In this document: in pieces, positions 50,457-58,542 of the stretch
How the letters are laid out: the number at the start of each line of letters is the position of its first letter
Numbering within the stretch: the stretch's first letter is position 1
Position numbers and translations under genes: made by a program
The notes under the pieces: generated by a model
What the model was told of the DNA's origin: nothing
Databases searched by the model: none
The model's input: only the letters and a program-made list of their open reading frames with translations
Source of the DNA: Roseiflexaceae bacterium
Lineage (GTDB): Bacteria > Chloroflexota > Chloroflexia > Chloroflexales > Roseiflexaceae
Assembly (NCBI GenBank): GCA_947474225.1
Contig: CANJHS010000008.1
Location: 1-64,000 of the forward strand
Length of the DNA stretch: 64,000 bases
Direction of reading: 5' to 3'

Positions 50457-51884
50457 ATGCGCAAGCACTTCCTCCGCACATTGGTCATATCGAGCATCGC
50501 AACCGGCCTCATCGCCTGCGGTCAGGCCAACGCCTCGACCGCGAAGCCAACTGTCGCAGGTGCAAGCACCGTCATCGCAACTGCAACCGCACAACCCACC
50601 GTCGACCTCGGCAACCTGGTCGCCACCGCCCAGCCTGCAGACAGTAGTAGCATGACGACGATGTTGGTCAGCGGCACTGGTGAGGTAAAAACACTCAACG
50701 ACGCAGAGTTGAACTTCCAGGTTACCGGTACCGTGTCCGAAATCAGCGGCCGTGAAGGTGCCAAAGTCAAAGCCGGCGATTTGATTGCCACGCTCGACAC
50801 GACACTCTACGACCAGCAAGTCGCCCAAGCAACTGCCAATTTGGCATCTGCAAAAGCAATCCTTAACGGATTGCGCCCCGGCGGCCCCGATGATGTCGTG
50901 GCGCAGGCCCAACTCAAACAGGCGTTGGCTGCCCAAGATACCACCAAGCCCGGCAGCACCAGTGCCGATGCACGTGCAGCCACACTAAGCCTCGAAGTCG
51001 CGCAGTCGAACCTCAAGAGCACCAAAGACCGACTCTCGTTGTCCAAGACCCAGGCGCAACTCCAGTTGGATCTCGCCAATCAATCCCTCACCCAAGCGAC
51101 CTCCCAACTGACCTATGACCAGTGGAACTGGGAATGGGTTGTCAACGAGGGCACGGATCCCGTCCAGCCCACGATGATGGGGCGCCCAAACAAAATCGGC
51201 GATAGCACCATTAAGCGCTACAAAATGGCCTATGAGGTTTCTGTTTCGCGTCGTGATGCAGCTCAGATCAGCCTACGCAACGCCCAAATTGGCTCGGATC
51301 AAGCAGTTCAAGCAGAACTCGTCGGGAACAACACTGCCCAACAACAACTCGATCAAGCGCAACTGGCATATGACCGTGTGGTGAATCCAACCGGCCGCGA
51401 TTTGGCAGCCCTCGAAGCAACGGTTGCATCTGCTGAGGCCGCGGTCAATCGCATCACCGCCTCCCGTGCGCAAGCAGAAGCGGGTGTCGCCCAGGCCGAA
51501 GCAGCGCTGACCTTGGCAACCATCAACCGCGGTCGCGCCGAAATCCGCGCGCCGTTCGATGGCACCATCGCCTACATTACTATCTCTGTCGGTGACCCAG
51601 CCAATCCTGCCGGTCGTCCCGTCGTCCAGGTGGTTGATACCGACAACTTGCGTATCGACGCGCTCATCAGCGATGCCGACATTGGCAATGTGAGTGTGGG
51701 CCAAACCGTCTCGGTGAGTGTCGATGCAGTCCCTGGCCAGCAATACGACGGCACCGTGTCGTTTGTGTCACCCATTGCAGTCATCGTAGGGAATGTGCGT
51801 TCGTACACCATCCATGTCGACCTTAATGACACCACTAGCCTGCGTGCAGGTATGAGCGCACGCGTCAACCTACTCGGTCAATAA
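50457..51884 (+). CDS. RND efflux periplasmic adaptor lipoprotein (HlyD/MFP family)
   Basis: 475 residues. The lipoprotein signal ends L-I-A-C (Cys 21). A biotinyl-lipoyl-like N-half with N-F-Q-V-T-G-T-V-S-E-I-S-G-R-E-G-A-K-V-K-A-G-D near 75-97 is followed by a long helical hairpin (about 110-350, Ala/Gln-rich) and the second lipoyl half with I-R-A-P-F-D-G-T-I-A-Y near 362-372, then a beta-barrel with D-A-L-I-S-D-A-D-I-G-N-V near 400. Pairs with the RND pump upstream. The hairpin carries a Trp-rich break (Q-W-N-W-E-W-V near 222). Its last 15 bp overlap a convergent gene. Confidence 0.92.
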   Translation: MRKHFLRTLVISSIATGLIACGQANASTAKPTVAGASTVIATATAQPTVDLGNLVATAQPADSSSMTTMLVSGTGEVKTLNDAELNFQVTGTVSEISGREGAKVKAGDLIATLDTTLYDQQVAQATANLASAKAILNGLRPGGPDDVVAQAQLKQALAAQDTTKPGSTSADARAATLSLEVAQSNLKSTKDRLSLSKTQAQLQLDLANQSLTQATSQLTYDQWNWEWVVNEGTDPVQPTMMGRPNKIGDSTIKRYKMAYEVSVSRRDAAQISLRNAQIGSDQAVQAELVGNNTAQQQLDQAQLAYDRVVNPTGRDLAALEATVASAEAAVNRITASRAQAEAGVAQAEAALTLATINRGRAEIRAPFDGTIAYITISVGDPANPAGRPVVQVVDTDNLRIDALISDADIGNVSVGQTVSVSVDAVPGQQYDGTVSFVSPIAVIVGNVRSYTIHVDLNDTTSLRAGMSARVNLLGQ

Positions 51885-52781
51885 CGGATCGCCGTCCAGA
51901 AGCAAACAGGTTCGCCACCAATCCCCCCACACACCGCCGACAGTGGCTGGTGTGTGGGGGAGGTGCTTGAGCCACCAAATATGATGCCCACGCATGTCTC
52001 CGTTGCCCCATTCTGTTGCAGTGACGAGCCTCGTTGATGCCGCAGAAGTAGCCGGATAGTCGATCCAGCGATCACACGTCGACCACACTGGCTGCATCCG
52101 ACCCCATTCATAGTCACGGCTACTGTTGGGTGCATAGTGGACGTTGCCGCAGGCAGCTGCACCGGGGGATGTCTGATCGTATCGGCTGAATTCTTCCCAC
52201 AGATTCTGATCTGCGGGTTGTTGAGCAAACGTATGCGTCATGATTGATTCAACTCGGTGACCGAAATTTTCGAGCATGCAGCCGACATCGCGTTCATAAT
52301 TGAAGCCCATCATGACGAAATTTCGCACAGCGTCGGGGCGAATCAACGGTGGCGCGTTGCACCAGAACGCAGTCGGTCCGATCATCCGTGACTCGTATTC
52401 GCCTGCATATGGGAACGAAAAAACCCACACTTCATCGAATTCATCCCGTGCCAAACGTGCCATGAGATCAAACTGAGCCACACGTTGTACGTAATCTACT
52501 GCATCGGGCTGATGCATGGCTCGTGATGACCACTGGCGCAGGAACGAATCACTGGTATAGCGGAACCCATCTGTTTTGGCGGGGAACCACGGTGCGTCGA
52601 GCACCGCCACGATGTCATAGGCTACCAAGCCATGACTTGCAGTGCCTATATCAGCAATATATTGGCGAGCCAGTGCGTACGGGTCATTCCACCCCATATG
52701 CTGATGGAGGCGTATTTTGTCTGGAATTACCCACGGATCATGCACAATCATCAAAACGCGTGGGCGATAGCGCACAGACAT
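51870..52781 (-). CDS. Conserved-looking protein of unknown function, Trp/Tyr-rich
   Basis: 303 residues, no signal peptide or membrane segment. Notable segments are W-N-D-P-Y-A-L-A-R-Q-Y-I-A-D near residues 26-40, K-T-D-G-F-R-Y near 67, D-E-V-W-V-F-S-F-P-Y-A-G near 113-124, G-N-V-H-Y-A-P-N-S near 213-221, and G-H-H-I-W-W-L-K-H-L-P-H near 268-279. The last block reads like a family-defining motif (I believe related sequences with G-x-H-x-x-P-N and W-W-x-x-H-L-P-H exist in several bacteria), but I know of no assigned function. The ATG at 52781 follows AAAGGAA. It is convergent with the RND adaptor. Confidence 0.75.
   Translation of the reverse strand: MSVRYRPRVLMIVHDPWVIPDKIRLHQHMGWNDPYALARQYIADIGTASHGLVAYDIVAVLDAPWFPAKTDGFRYTSDSFLRQWSSRAMHQPDAVDYVQRVAQFDLMARLARDEFDEVWVFSFPYAGEYESRMIGPTAFWCNAPPLIRPDAVRNFVMMGFNYERDVGCMLENFGHRVESIMTHTFAQQPADQNLWEEFSRYDQTSPGAAACGNVHYAPNSSRDYEWGRMQPVWSTCDRWIDYPATSAASTRLVTATEWGNGDMRGHHIWWLKHLPHTPATVGGVWGDWWRTCLLLDGDPLLTE
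51924..51960. other. Strong hairpin inside the 3' coding region of the unknown gene
   Basis: A perfect 12-bp stem CCCCCACACACC (51924-51935) with GGTGTGTGGGGG (51949-51960) and a 13-nt loop. It starts 40 bp after the RND adaptor stop and lies within the convergent coding sequence. No T-run on either side. It could stabilise or end the plus-strand transcript. Confidence 0.7.
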
Positions 52782-52834
52782 GATTATTCCTTTGAAAACA
52801 CAAGAAAAAGCACTTGTTCCATAGCTCTCTGCCA

Positions 52835-52862
52835 TTGTAATGCGTTCCATATCTGATATAAT
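52835..52862 (+). promoter_or_regulatory. Probable rho promoter with extended -10
   Basis: TTGTAA (52835-52840), 16-bp spacer, TATAAT (52857-52862) preceded by TG (TGATATAAT). It would give a leader of about 200 nt before rho. No riboswitch is recognised in the leader. Confidence 0.6.
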
Positions 52863-53071
52863 CATCTGACACGTATTTTTGCGATAAACCATCTTTCGAT
52901 CGCATCCCGTATGCTTGTGAGCTACGTATACGGTTCCTCAGCTCGCCACAACGCCACCTGACACAACACACGCCCCACACAGGTGACTCACGAAGCTGTC
53001 GGCATCGCAATACGGATATTCCTTGCATGTGCATTTATATGCCCATACACGTCCAACATAAGGAGTCTGGT

Positions 53072-54505
53072 GTGCCACGTATCCGCAGTAAACTACCAAC
53101 GACTACACCACCTGCCGCAATTGAGCCTACGACACCTGCCGAAGTCGAGTACGAGACTCCCAAGCAGGCAGCTGTGCGTTCTATCCCTGTGCCGACGCCG
53201 CAGCCAGTGGCGAGCACTGTCGTGAATACGGATCCACGGCCAGCCCTCCAAATCGAATTCGAAGGATTGACCATCCAAGAGCTCCGCGAGATGGCCAAAT
53301 CGACCGGCGCGCACTTTTCGGCACACCACAAGAAGCACGACCTCATTAAAATGCTCCTGCAAACCCCAGTTGTACCCGTCGAAGAGACGCCCGTAATCAA
53401 CTTGACCAGTGAGGGTGTCCTCGACATCGTCCAGGACGGGTTTGGGTTCCTCCGGGGCGAACGTATGTTGGCAAGCCCAAATGACGTTTATGTTTCGCAG
53501 TCGCAGATTCGTCGCTTCATGTTGCGCACTGGTGACAAAGTGGTTGGCACCGTGCGCCCCCCCAAAGACAACGAGCGCTACCTTTCGTTGTTGCGCGTCG
53601 AACTCATCAACGGTTTCGACCCTGACATCGCCCGCAAGCGGCCGTCCGCCGAGCAGTTGGTCCCCATATTCCCCAATCAACTCATCAAGCTCGAAACAGA
53701 GCCAAACATTCTGTCAACGCGACTCGTAGATTTGGTTGCGCCGATTGGTCGTGGCCAACGCGGTTTGATTGTGTCGCCACCCAAAGCCGGCAAAACGCTC
53801 CTGCTCAAGACGATTGCCAATGGCATCGCAATCAACCACCCCGACATCCATTTGATGGTCCTGCTGATTGGCGAACGCCCCGAAGAAGTCACCGACATGC
53901 GCCGTTCGGTCCAGGGTGAAGTCATCTCGAGTACGTTTGATGAGCCGGTCGAAGACCACGTCAAAGTCGCCGAAATGACCCTCGAACGGGCCAAGCGCCT
54001 AGTCGAAATAGGACAAGACGTCGTCATCCTGATGGACTCAATTACCCGCCTCGCACGTGCCTACAACCTCGAAATACCGCCGAGTGGACGCACGTTGTCC
54101 GGTGGTATCGATCCTGTGGCGTTGTATCCACCCAAACGATTCTTTGGTGCAGCCCGCAACATCGAAAACGGCGGCTCGCTCACCATCATTGCCACCTGTC
54201 TCGTCGACACGGGTAGCCGTATGGATGATGTCATCTACGAAGAATTCAAAGGCACCGGAAATATGGAGTTGCACCTCGATCGCAAACTCGCCGAAAAGCG
54301 CGTCTTCCCTGCAATCGACATCACGCGTAGTGGCACGCGCCGTGAGGAACTCTTGCTCGGCACTGAAGTTATCAAGCAAGTATGGACGATGCGCCGCATG
54401 GTCACCATGCTCGGCGAAAACGAAGGCACTGAGCTTGTACTTGCTCGTATGTCCAAAACACGAACGAATGCAGACTTCTTGATTTCGTTGAGCAAACCGA
54501 GCTGA
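53072..54505 (+). CDS. rho: Transcription termination factor Rho
   Basis: 477-residue hexameric RNA helicase. A Pro/Thr-rich N-terminal tail is followed by a Rho_N domain (L-R-E-M-A-K-S-T-G near residues 70-78), a cold-shock-like RNA-binding domain (D-G-F-G-F-L-R-G near 118-125, Y-V-S-Q-S-Q-I-R-R-F near 135), Walker A P-P-K-A-G-K-T near 236-242, Walker B V-I-L-M-D-S-I-T-R-L near 317, and the Q/R-loop region S-G-T-R-R-E-E-L near 411. I choose GTG at 53072 because AAGGAG lies 6 nt upstream; an ATG-type start at 53027 lacks one. It is followed by the FHA gene pair. Confidence 0.95.
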   Translation: MPRIRSKLPTTTPPAAIEPTTPAEVEYETPKQAAVRSIPVPTPQPVASTVVNTDPRPALQIEFEGLTIQELREMAKSTGAHFSAHHKKHDLIKMLLQTPVVPVEETPVINLTSEGVLDIVQDGFGFLRGERMLASPNDVYVSQSQIRRFMLRTGDKVVGTVRPPKDNERYLSLLRVELINGFDPDIARKRPSAEQLVPIFPNQLIKLETEPNILSTRLVDLVAPIGRGQRGLIVSPPKAGKTLLLKTIANGIAINHPDIHLMVLLIGERPEEVTDMRRSVQGEVISSTFDEPVEDHVKVAEMTLERAKRLVEIGQDVVILMDSITRLARAYNLEIPPSGRTLSGGIDPVALYPPKRFFGAARNIENGGSLTIIATCLVDTGSRMDDVIYEEFKGTGNMELHLDRKLAEKRVFPAIDITRSGTRREELLLGTEVIKQVWTMRRMVTMLGENEGTELVLARMSKTRTNADFLISLSKPS

Positions 54506-54591
54506 TTGTATACTTTCTCCTATAAACACTCGCTGAGTCATTCAGACGTTCGCTCGAAAGACTGTTTGACGATACACAGCACTGGTGGGTT

Positions 54592-55371
54592 ATGACGTTC
54601 TTACGACGATTTGAATCATTCATGGAACACGTGCTCGAAACGTCGGTCTCGCGGTATCTCAAACGTCCGCTTGACCAAGAGACCCTCGAACGACGTCTCC
54701 AGCGTACGATGGAAGCAAATCAGATTGACGTACGCCGCCAAATTTATGTGCCGTACCGTTACTCAGTCGCTGTGCATCCAGCAGACTATACCCAGTTGTT
54801 GCGCCAACATCCCATGCTCGACTATGATTTGACCATCTATTTGACGCGTCTCGCCCAGGAGCGCGGATTCGCAACCGTCAAAGCCATCGAAGTAAACATC
54901 ACCGCCGATCCAAAAGTCGAACGGAGCACCGTTCTCCTCAATAGCGAAACGGGCTCGTATAGTGGTAGCGACACGACCGAAGCCGCTCCGGCCATTACGT
55001 ACGAACCCGTCGCAGAACGCTCTACCCAAATCGACACGACACCTGAACGCTACCCAATCAATGCGCAATACGCGCTCACCGTTACCATCAACGGTGAGGT
55101 GTACTCGATTCCCATACTCCAAACCGAGATTACCATCGGCCGTAGCACCAAGAATCATGTTGTTTTGCCCGATCAACTCGTCTCGCGCCAGCACGCCCGC
55201 ATCAACTACAGTGGGCGTCGCTTCGTGCTGACCGATTTGGGCACACGCAATGGGTCTCGCATCAACGGGAATATGCTGCGTAATAGTAGTATGGCCATTG
55301 CAATCAACACAGACACGATTACCATTGGCAGCTACACCATCAAATTGACGATTGCACACAGCGATGAATGA
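54592..55371 (+). CDS. FhaA-like protein (DUF3662 plus FHA domain)
   Basis: 259 residues. The N-terminal DUF3662 domain (R-F-E-S-F-M-E-H-V-L-E near residues 4-14, through about 110) is as in actinobacterial FhaA. A short linker follows, then a C-terminal FHA domain with I-G-R-S-T-K-N-H near 183-190, S-R-Q-H-A-R near 198-203 and L-G-T-R-N-G-S near 216-222. These are the phosphothreonine-binding residues. In Actinobacteria the partner is a Ser/Thr kinase cluster; here no kinase is within the window. It overlaps the next FHA gene by 8 bp. Confidence 0.9.
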   Translation: MTFLRRFESFMEHVLETSVSRYLKRPLDQETLERRLQRTMEANQIDVRRQIYVPYRYSVAVHPADYTQLLRQHPMLDYDLTIYLTRLAQERGFATVKAIEVNITADPKVERSTVLLNSETGSYSGSDTTEAAPAITYEPVAERSTQIDTTPERYPINAQYALTVTINGEVYSIPILQTEITIGRSTKNHVVLPDQLVSRQHARINYSGRRFVLTDLGTRNGSRINGNMLRNSSMAIAINTDTITIGSYTIKLTIAHSDE

Positions 55372-55819
55372 ACTGGCCAACGCGTCGATTGAATTGATTA
55401 TCTGGGTACTCAGACTGGCGTTGGTCGGTCTTATTTATCTGTTTCTCTGGCGCATCTTTCGCGCTGTTATCCGCGGTGATCAAAATCTGCCTGCCTTTAC
55501 CGGGACAACGGTATTTCTCGTGGTGCAGCGCGCTGGTACAACCCTACTCCAACGCAACAAGGTCTACGAAGTCTATGACAATACGGTCATCGGTCGGAGC
55601 GCGGAATGCACCATCCAGCTCCCCGACAAACTCATATCGGACCGCCATTGCGTGATCAACAACCAAGACGACGCATGGTACATTCGTGACCTGGGCAGTA
55701 CAAACAAAACCTACATCAACCAACTGCAAGTCGTCACTCCTGTCCAGATAGAAGACGGCGATGTCATCACCGTAGGCCAAGTCGAACTCAGATTGCATAT
55801 CAACACGGGAGTAGCATGA
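55364..55819 (+). CDS. FhaB-like membrane-anchored FHA protein
   Basis: 151 residues. The N-terminal transmembrane helix (I-I-W-V-L-R-L-A-L-V-G-L-I-Y-L-F-L) is followed by an FHA domain with V-I-G-R-S-A-E-C-T near 73-81, S-D-R-H-C-V near 92-97 and L-G-S-T-N-K-T near 110-116. This is the layout of actinobacterial FhaB/FipA. The start ATG at 55364 overlaps the previous FHA gene by 8 bp, and the stop overlaps manA by 4 bp, so the three are coupled. Confidence 0.9.
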   Translation: MNELANASIELIIWVLRLALVGLIYLFLWRIFRAVIRGDQNLPAFTGTTVFLVVQRAGTTLLQRNKVYEVYDNTVIGRSAECTIQLPDKLISDRHCVINNQDDAWYIRDLGSTNKTYINQLQVVTPVQIEDGDVITVGQVELRLHINTGVA

Positions 55820-56793
55820 GCATAGGTTGCTTTCGCGTCACGAGACATTACGAATCACGGCTATGGGGCGGCACCCAAATGGCAGACTGGTTGGGAGTGA
55901 CGGACGCACCCGCCCCTTTCGCAGAATCCTGGCAAGTCTACAACGATAACTCCGTGACAACCGGTGCCTATCGTGGCCAGACATTGCGCGCTGTGGTGCA
56001 AGCGTGTGGTGCAAACCTGGTCGGTGCACGTTCGTTTGCACGCTACGGCCATGACTTCCCGTTGCTGGCCAAATTCATCGATGCTGGCCAATCATTGTCT
56101 GTCCAAGTCCATCCCGATGATGCGTACGCACATACACACGAGGCGCACACCGGCTTCCATGGCAAAACTGAAGCATGGTACATATTGGGTGCATCAGCGC
56201 AGAGCGATGTGATCCATGGATTACAAGCACCACTGACGCGCGCCGCCTATGCAGCAGCCATTGCCGACGGCACACTCGAATCCCACCTGCGCCACATCCC
56301 AATCAAGCCAGGTGATACGATTGACGTTCCCGCAGGGACCATCCATGCCATCAACGCAGGGGTGTTTTTGTTCGAAATTCAACAGACCTCTGATTTAACG
56401 TACCGTGTCTACGACTATCTGCGCCGTGATGATCAAGGCAATCTACGCCAACTACACATCCCACAAGCCATTGCCGTGTCACACCTCGGTGCGGCAACGC
56501 CTGCTCACAGCACTCCGGTGTCTCGTGCTCCAGGGTACGAGGAACTCGTCCGTTCGCCCTATTTCGTCATGGATCGCATCAGCGCAACACAAACACAGCT
56601 GTGGACACGGCCGGCTGATTCGTTTCAAATTTTGACGGTAATCGACGGTGCGTGCACACTCACAGACGCCCATGACACACATCAATTGCGGCGTGGCGAA
56701 AGCATCATCGTGCCAGCGGATTGCGAAACGTACGAAATCTCCCCCGCCCCTCGTGCCGTCTGGTTACGCTGCTGGGTGCCAGACGCCGACTAG
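55816..56793 (+). CDS. manA: Mannose-6-phosphate isomerase, class I
   Basis: 325-residue cupin-type zinc isomerase interconverting fructose-6-P and mannose-6-P, feeding mannose and GDP-mannose metabolism. Metal ligands are seen in S-V-Q-V-H-P-D-D near residues 94-101 and G-K-T-E-A-W near 116-121, with a His in V-P-A-G-T-I-H-A near 175. F-L-F-E-I-Q-Q-T-S-D near 186-195 is also typical. Size fits the short bacterial type I enzymes. It overlaps fhaB by 4 bp and its stop overlaps a convergent dynamin-like gene by 4 bp. Confidence 0.93.
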   Translation: MSIGCFRVTRHYESRLWGGTQMADWLGVTDAPAPFAESWQVYNDNSVTTGAYRGQTLRAVVQACGANLVGARSFARYGHDFPLLAKFIDAGQSLSVQVHPDDAYAHTHEAHTGFHGKTEAWYILGASAQSDVIHGLQAPLTRAAYAAAIADGTLESHLRHIPIKPGDTIDVPAGTIHAINAGVFLFEIQQTSDLTYRVYDYLRRDDQGNLRQLHIPQAIAVSHLGAATPAHSTPVSRAPGYEELVRSPYFVMDRISATQTQLWTRPADSFQILTVIDGACTLTDAHDTHQLRRGESIIVPADCETYEISPAPRAVWLRCWVPDAD

Positions 56794-58508
56794 GTGGACA
56801 ATGTATTGTGGATGTCGGATCGCACACTGGCGAGCTCATCGTCGATGCCTGCGACGGTCACCGCAGCGGCATCGAGCCGAGTAACTTCACTGGCGACGAG
56901 CCGAGTATACGGTCCAAGCGCATCGCGCACGCGGGTATCCATCCGCTTGAGTTCCTCAGCGAATTGTGTATCAATACGCTCCATCAACTGCAGGCGTACC
57001 GTCGCCAAGCGTTGGTGGAGATCTTTTTTGAGCGCTGTGCGCCGCGACGGGATGATGTACAACCCGGCCAATGCGATAACGCTGGCGGCAATCACCCCAG
57101 TCGTATCAAAGACTGCCCCCTTGAGAAGCGTCGCAATCAACGCACCCAGCCCAATCGCACCTACCTGTACTAATGCGGTCGTCGTGACGGCATTTTTGAG
57201 GTCCGCCGAAATCTTGGCAGCCTCAGCACTGCGATCATATGACGCCACGATCGTCCCTGCGGCATCGACCATATCACGAATGAGAGTTTGACGATTGTAT
57301 TGAAACACCGTCATGCCTTCACCGATGGCGTCAGATTGCGGTCGACTCTGGCGCCGGATGTAGTCGCTGACCCCTTGCCACAATTGCACATTGCGCTCGA
57401 TCATCCAATCGACCAACGATTGTGCTCGGGTATCGATCTGTGTCGCCAAATCGACGGCGACTTCGCGTTCGAATGCTTCTTGCAATACATCGCCACGCAA
57501 CAAGCGGTGCAAATTGAGCAATCGGATATGTTCGTCAAAGAATGCCATCCCGCGCAGCTCTGCGTCACTCAGGGCCTCAGCCAAACTCGCGCGGTGTCCG
57601 CTGATGTCGCGCCGCATATCCACAAAAAATTGTTCGCGTTGTCGTTCGAGGTGCGCGACGACATGTACATCCTCATCGACCACGGCGCGCTGTGTGGCGA
57701 GCTGCTCATTCATCACCTGCAGGGTCTGTGCGACCACTCCTAACGGTGATGCGAGGCGAATTTCGAGCCGTGCCCGATCGTCCAATTGTTCATTGAGATA
57801 TGCCTGCAACGCAGGCATTCCTGATTCGTCACGCACCGCTGCATCGTCGCTCCGTGCATTCCGCGCCGAAAGCGACAGGATAAGCGGACTCTCGCCAAAT
57901 AACTGCGTGGCTTGGGTACGCACAAAGAGCTCGACTTCGCTACGCTCCATTGGACTAAGCAAATCGATTTTGTTGATTACCATGACCACACGGCGACGCC
58001 AATCTTGGAGCATGGCCAAAAATGCCCGCTCGGTCTCGCTGAATGGTCGATCGGCCGACGTTGCAAACAGCACCACGTCTGCCCGTGGCACGATATCGCG
58101 GGTCAACACCTCGTGATGACGCATCACCGCGTTGGTACCTGGAGTATCAACAATCGACAGATGCTGCAGTAATGGGACAGGCAATGCCCGTACGACCCAA
58201 CCAGGACGTTGTGATAACGCCAGCGCAACGGGCGCATAGCGGAGCACCGTGACCGCATCGGTCGTGGGGGTCGCACCTTCGGGCATCACAGTGCTGCCCA
58301 AAATCGCGTTGATGAGGCTCGATTTGCCAGCATTAAATTCGCCGGCGACGACGACCAAAAAGGGATCTTCGAGATGATCGCGTGTCTGTTCGACAACCTG
58401 GCGTTCGGGTGCGTCGACGCGACCTGCAGTCAACTCATCGACGAGACGCAGGGTCGCATCGAGGAGCTGCCTGGTTCGCATCCGGATGCGTGTGATGGAT
58501 TCAGACAT
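56790..58508 (-). CDS. Bacterial dynamin-like GTPase
   Basis: 572-residue large GTPase that probably acts on membranes. It has P-loop G-E-F-N-A-G-K-S-S near 61-69, the G2 Thr in T-P-T-T-D-A near 84, D-T-P-G-T-N near 125-130, and N-K-I-D near 189-192. Helical middle and effector regions follow. Near 465-510 two hydrophobic stretches (V-G-A-I-G-L-G-A-L-I-A and V-I-A-A-S-V-I-A-L-A-G-L) could form a membrane hairpin or paddle. No partner dynamin gene is adjacent. Convergent with manA. Confidence 0.9.
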   Translation of the reverse strand: MSESITRIRMRTRQLLDATLRLVDELTAGRVDAPERQVVEQTRDHLEDPFLVVVAGEFNAGKSSLINAILGSTVMPEGATPTTDAVTVLRYAPVALALSQRPGWVVRALPVPLLQHLSIVDTPGTNAVMRHHEVLTRDIVPRADVVLFATSADRPFSETERAFLAMLQDWRRRVVMVINKIDLLSPMERSEVELFVRTQATQLFGESPLILSLSARNARSDDAAVRDESGMPALQAYLNEQLDDRARLEIRLASPLGVVAQTLQVMNEQLATQRAVVDEDVHVVAHLERQREQFFVDMRRDISGHRASLAEALSDAELRGMAFFDEHIRLLNLHRLLRGDVLQEAFEREVAVDLATQIDTRAQSLVDWMIERNVQLWQGVSDYIRRQSRPQSDAIGEGMTVFQYNRQTLIRDMVDAAGTIVASYDRSAEAAKISADLKNAVTTTALVQVGAIGLGALIATLLKGAVFDTTGVIAASVIALAGLYIIPSRRTALKKDLHQRLATVRLQLMERIDTQFAEELKRMDTRVRDALGPYTRLVASEVTRLDAAAVTVAGIDDELASVRSDIHNTLST

Positions 58509-58542
58509 GAGCTATCCCTTTCGCGCCTGTTGTTGCGACGGA

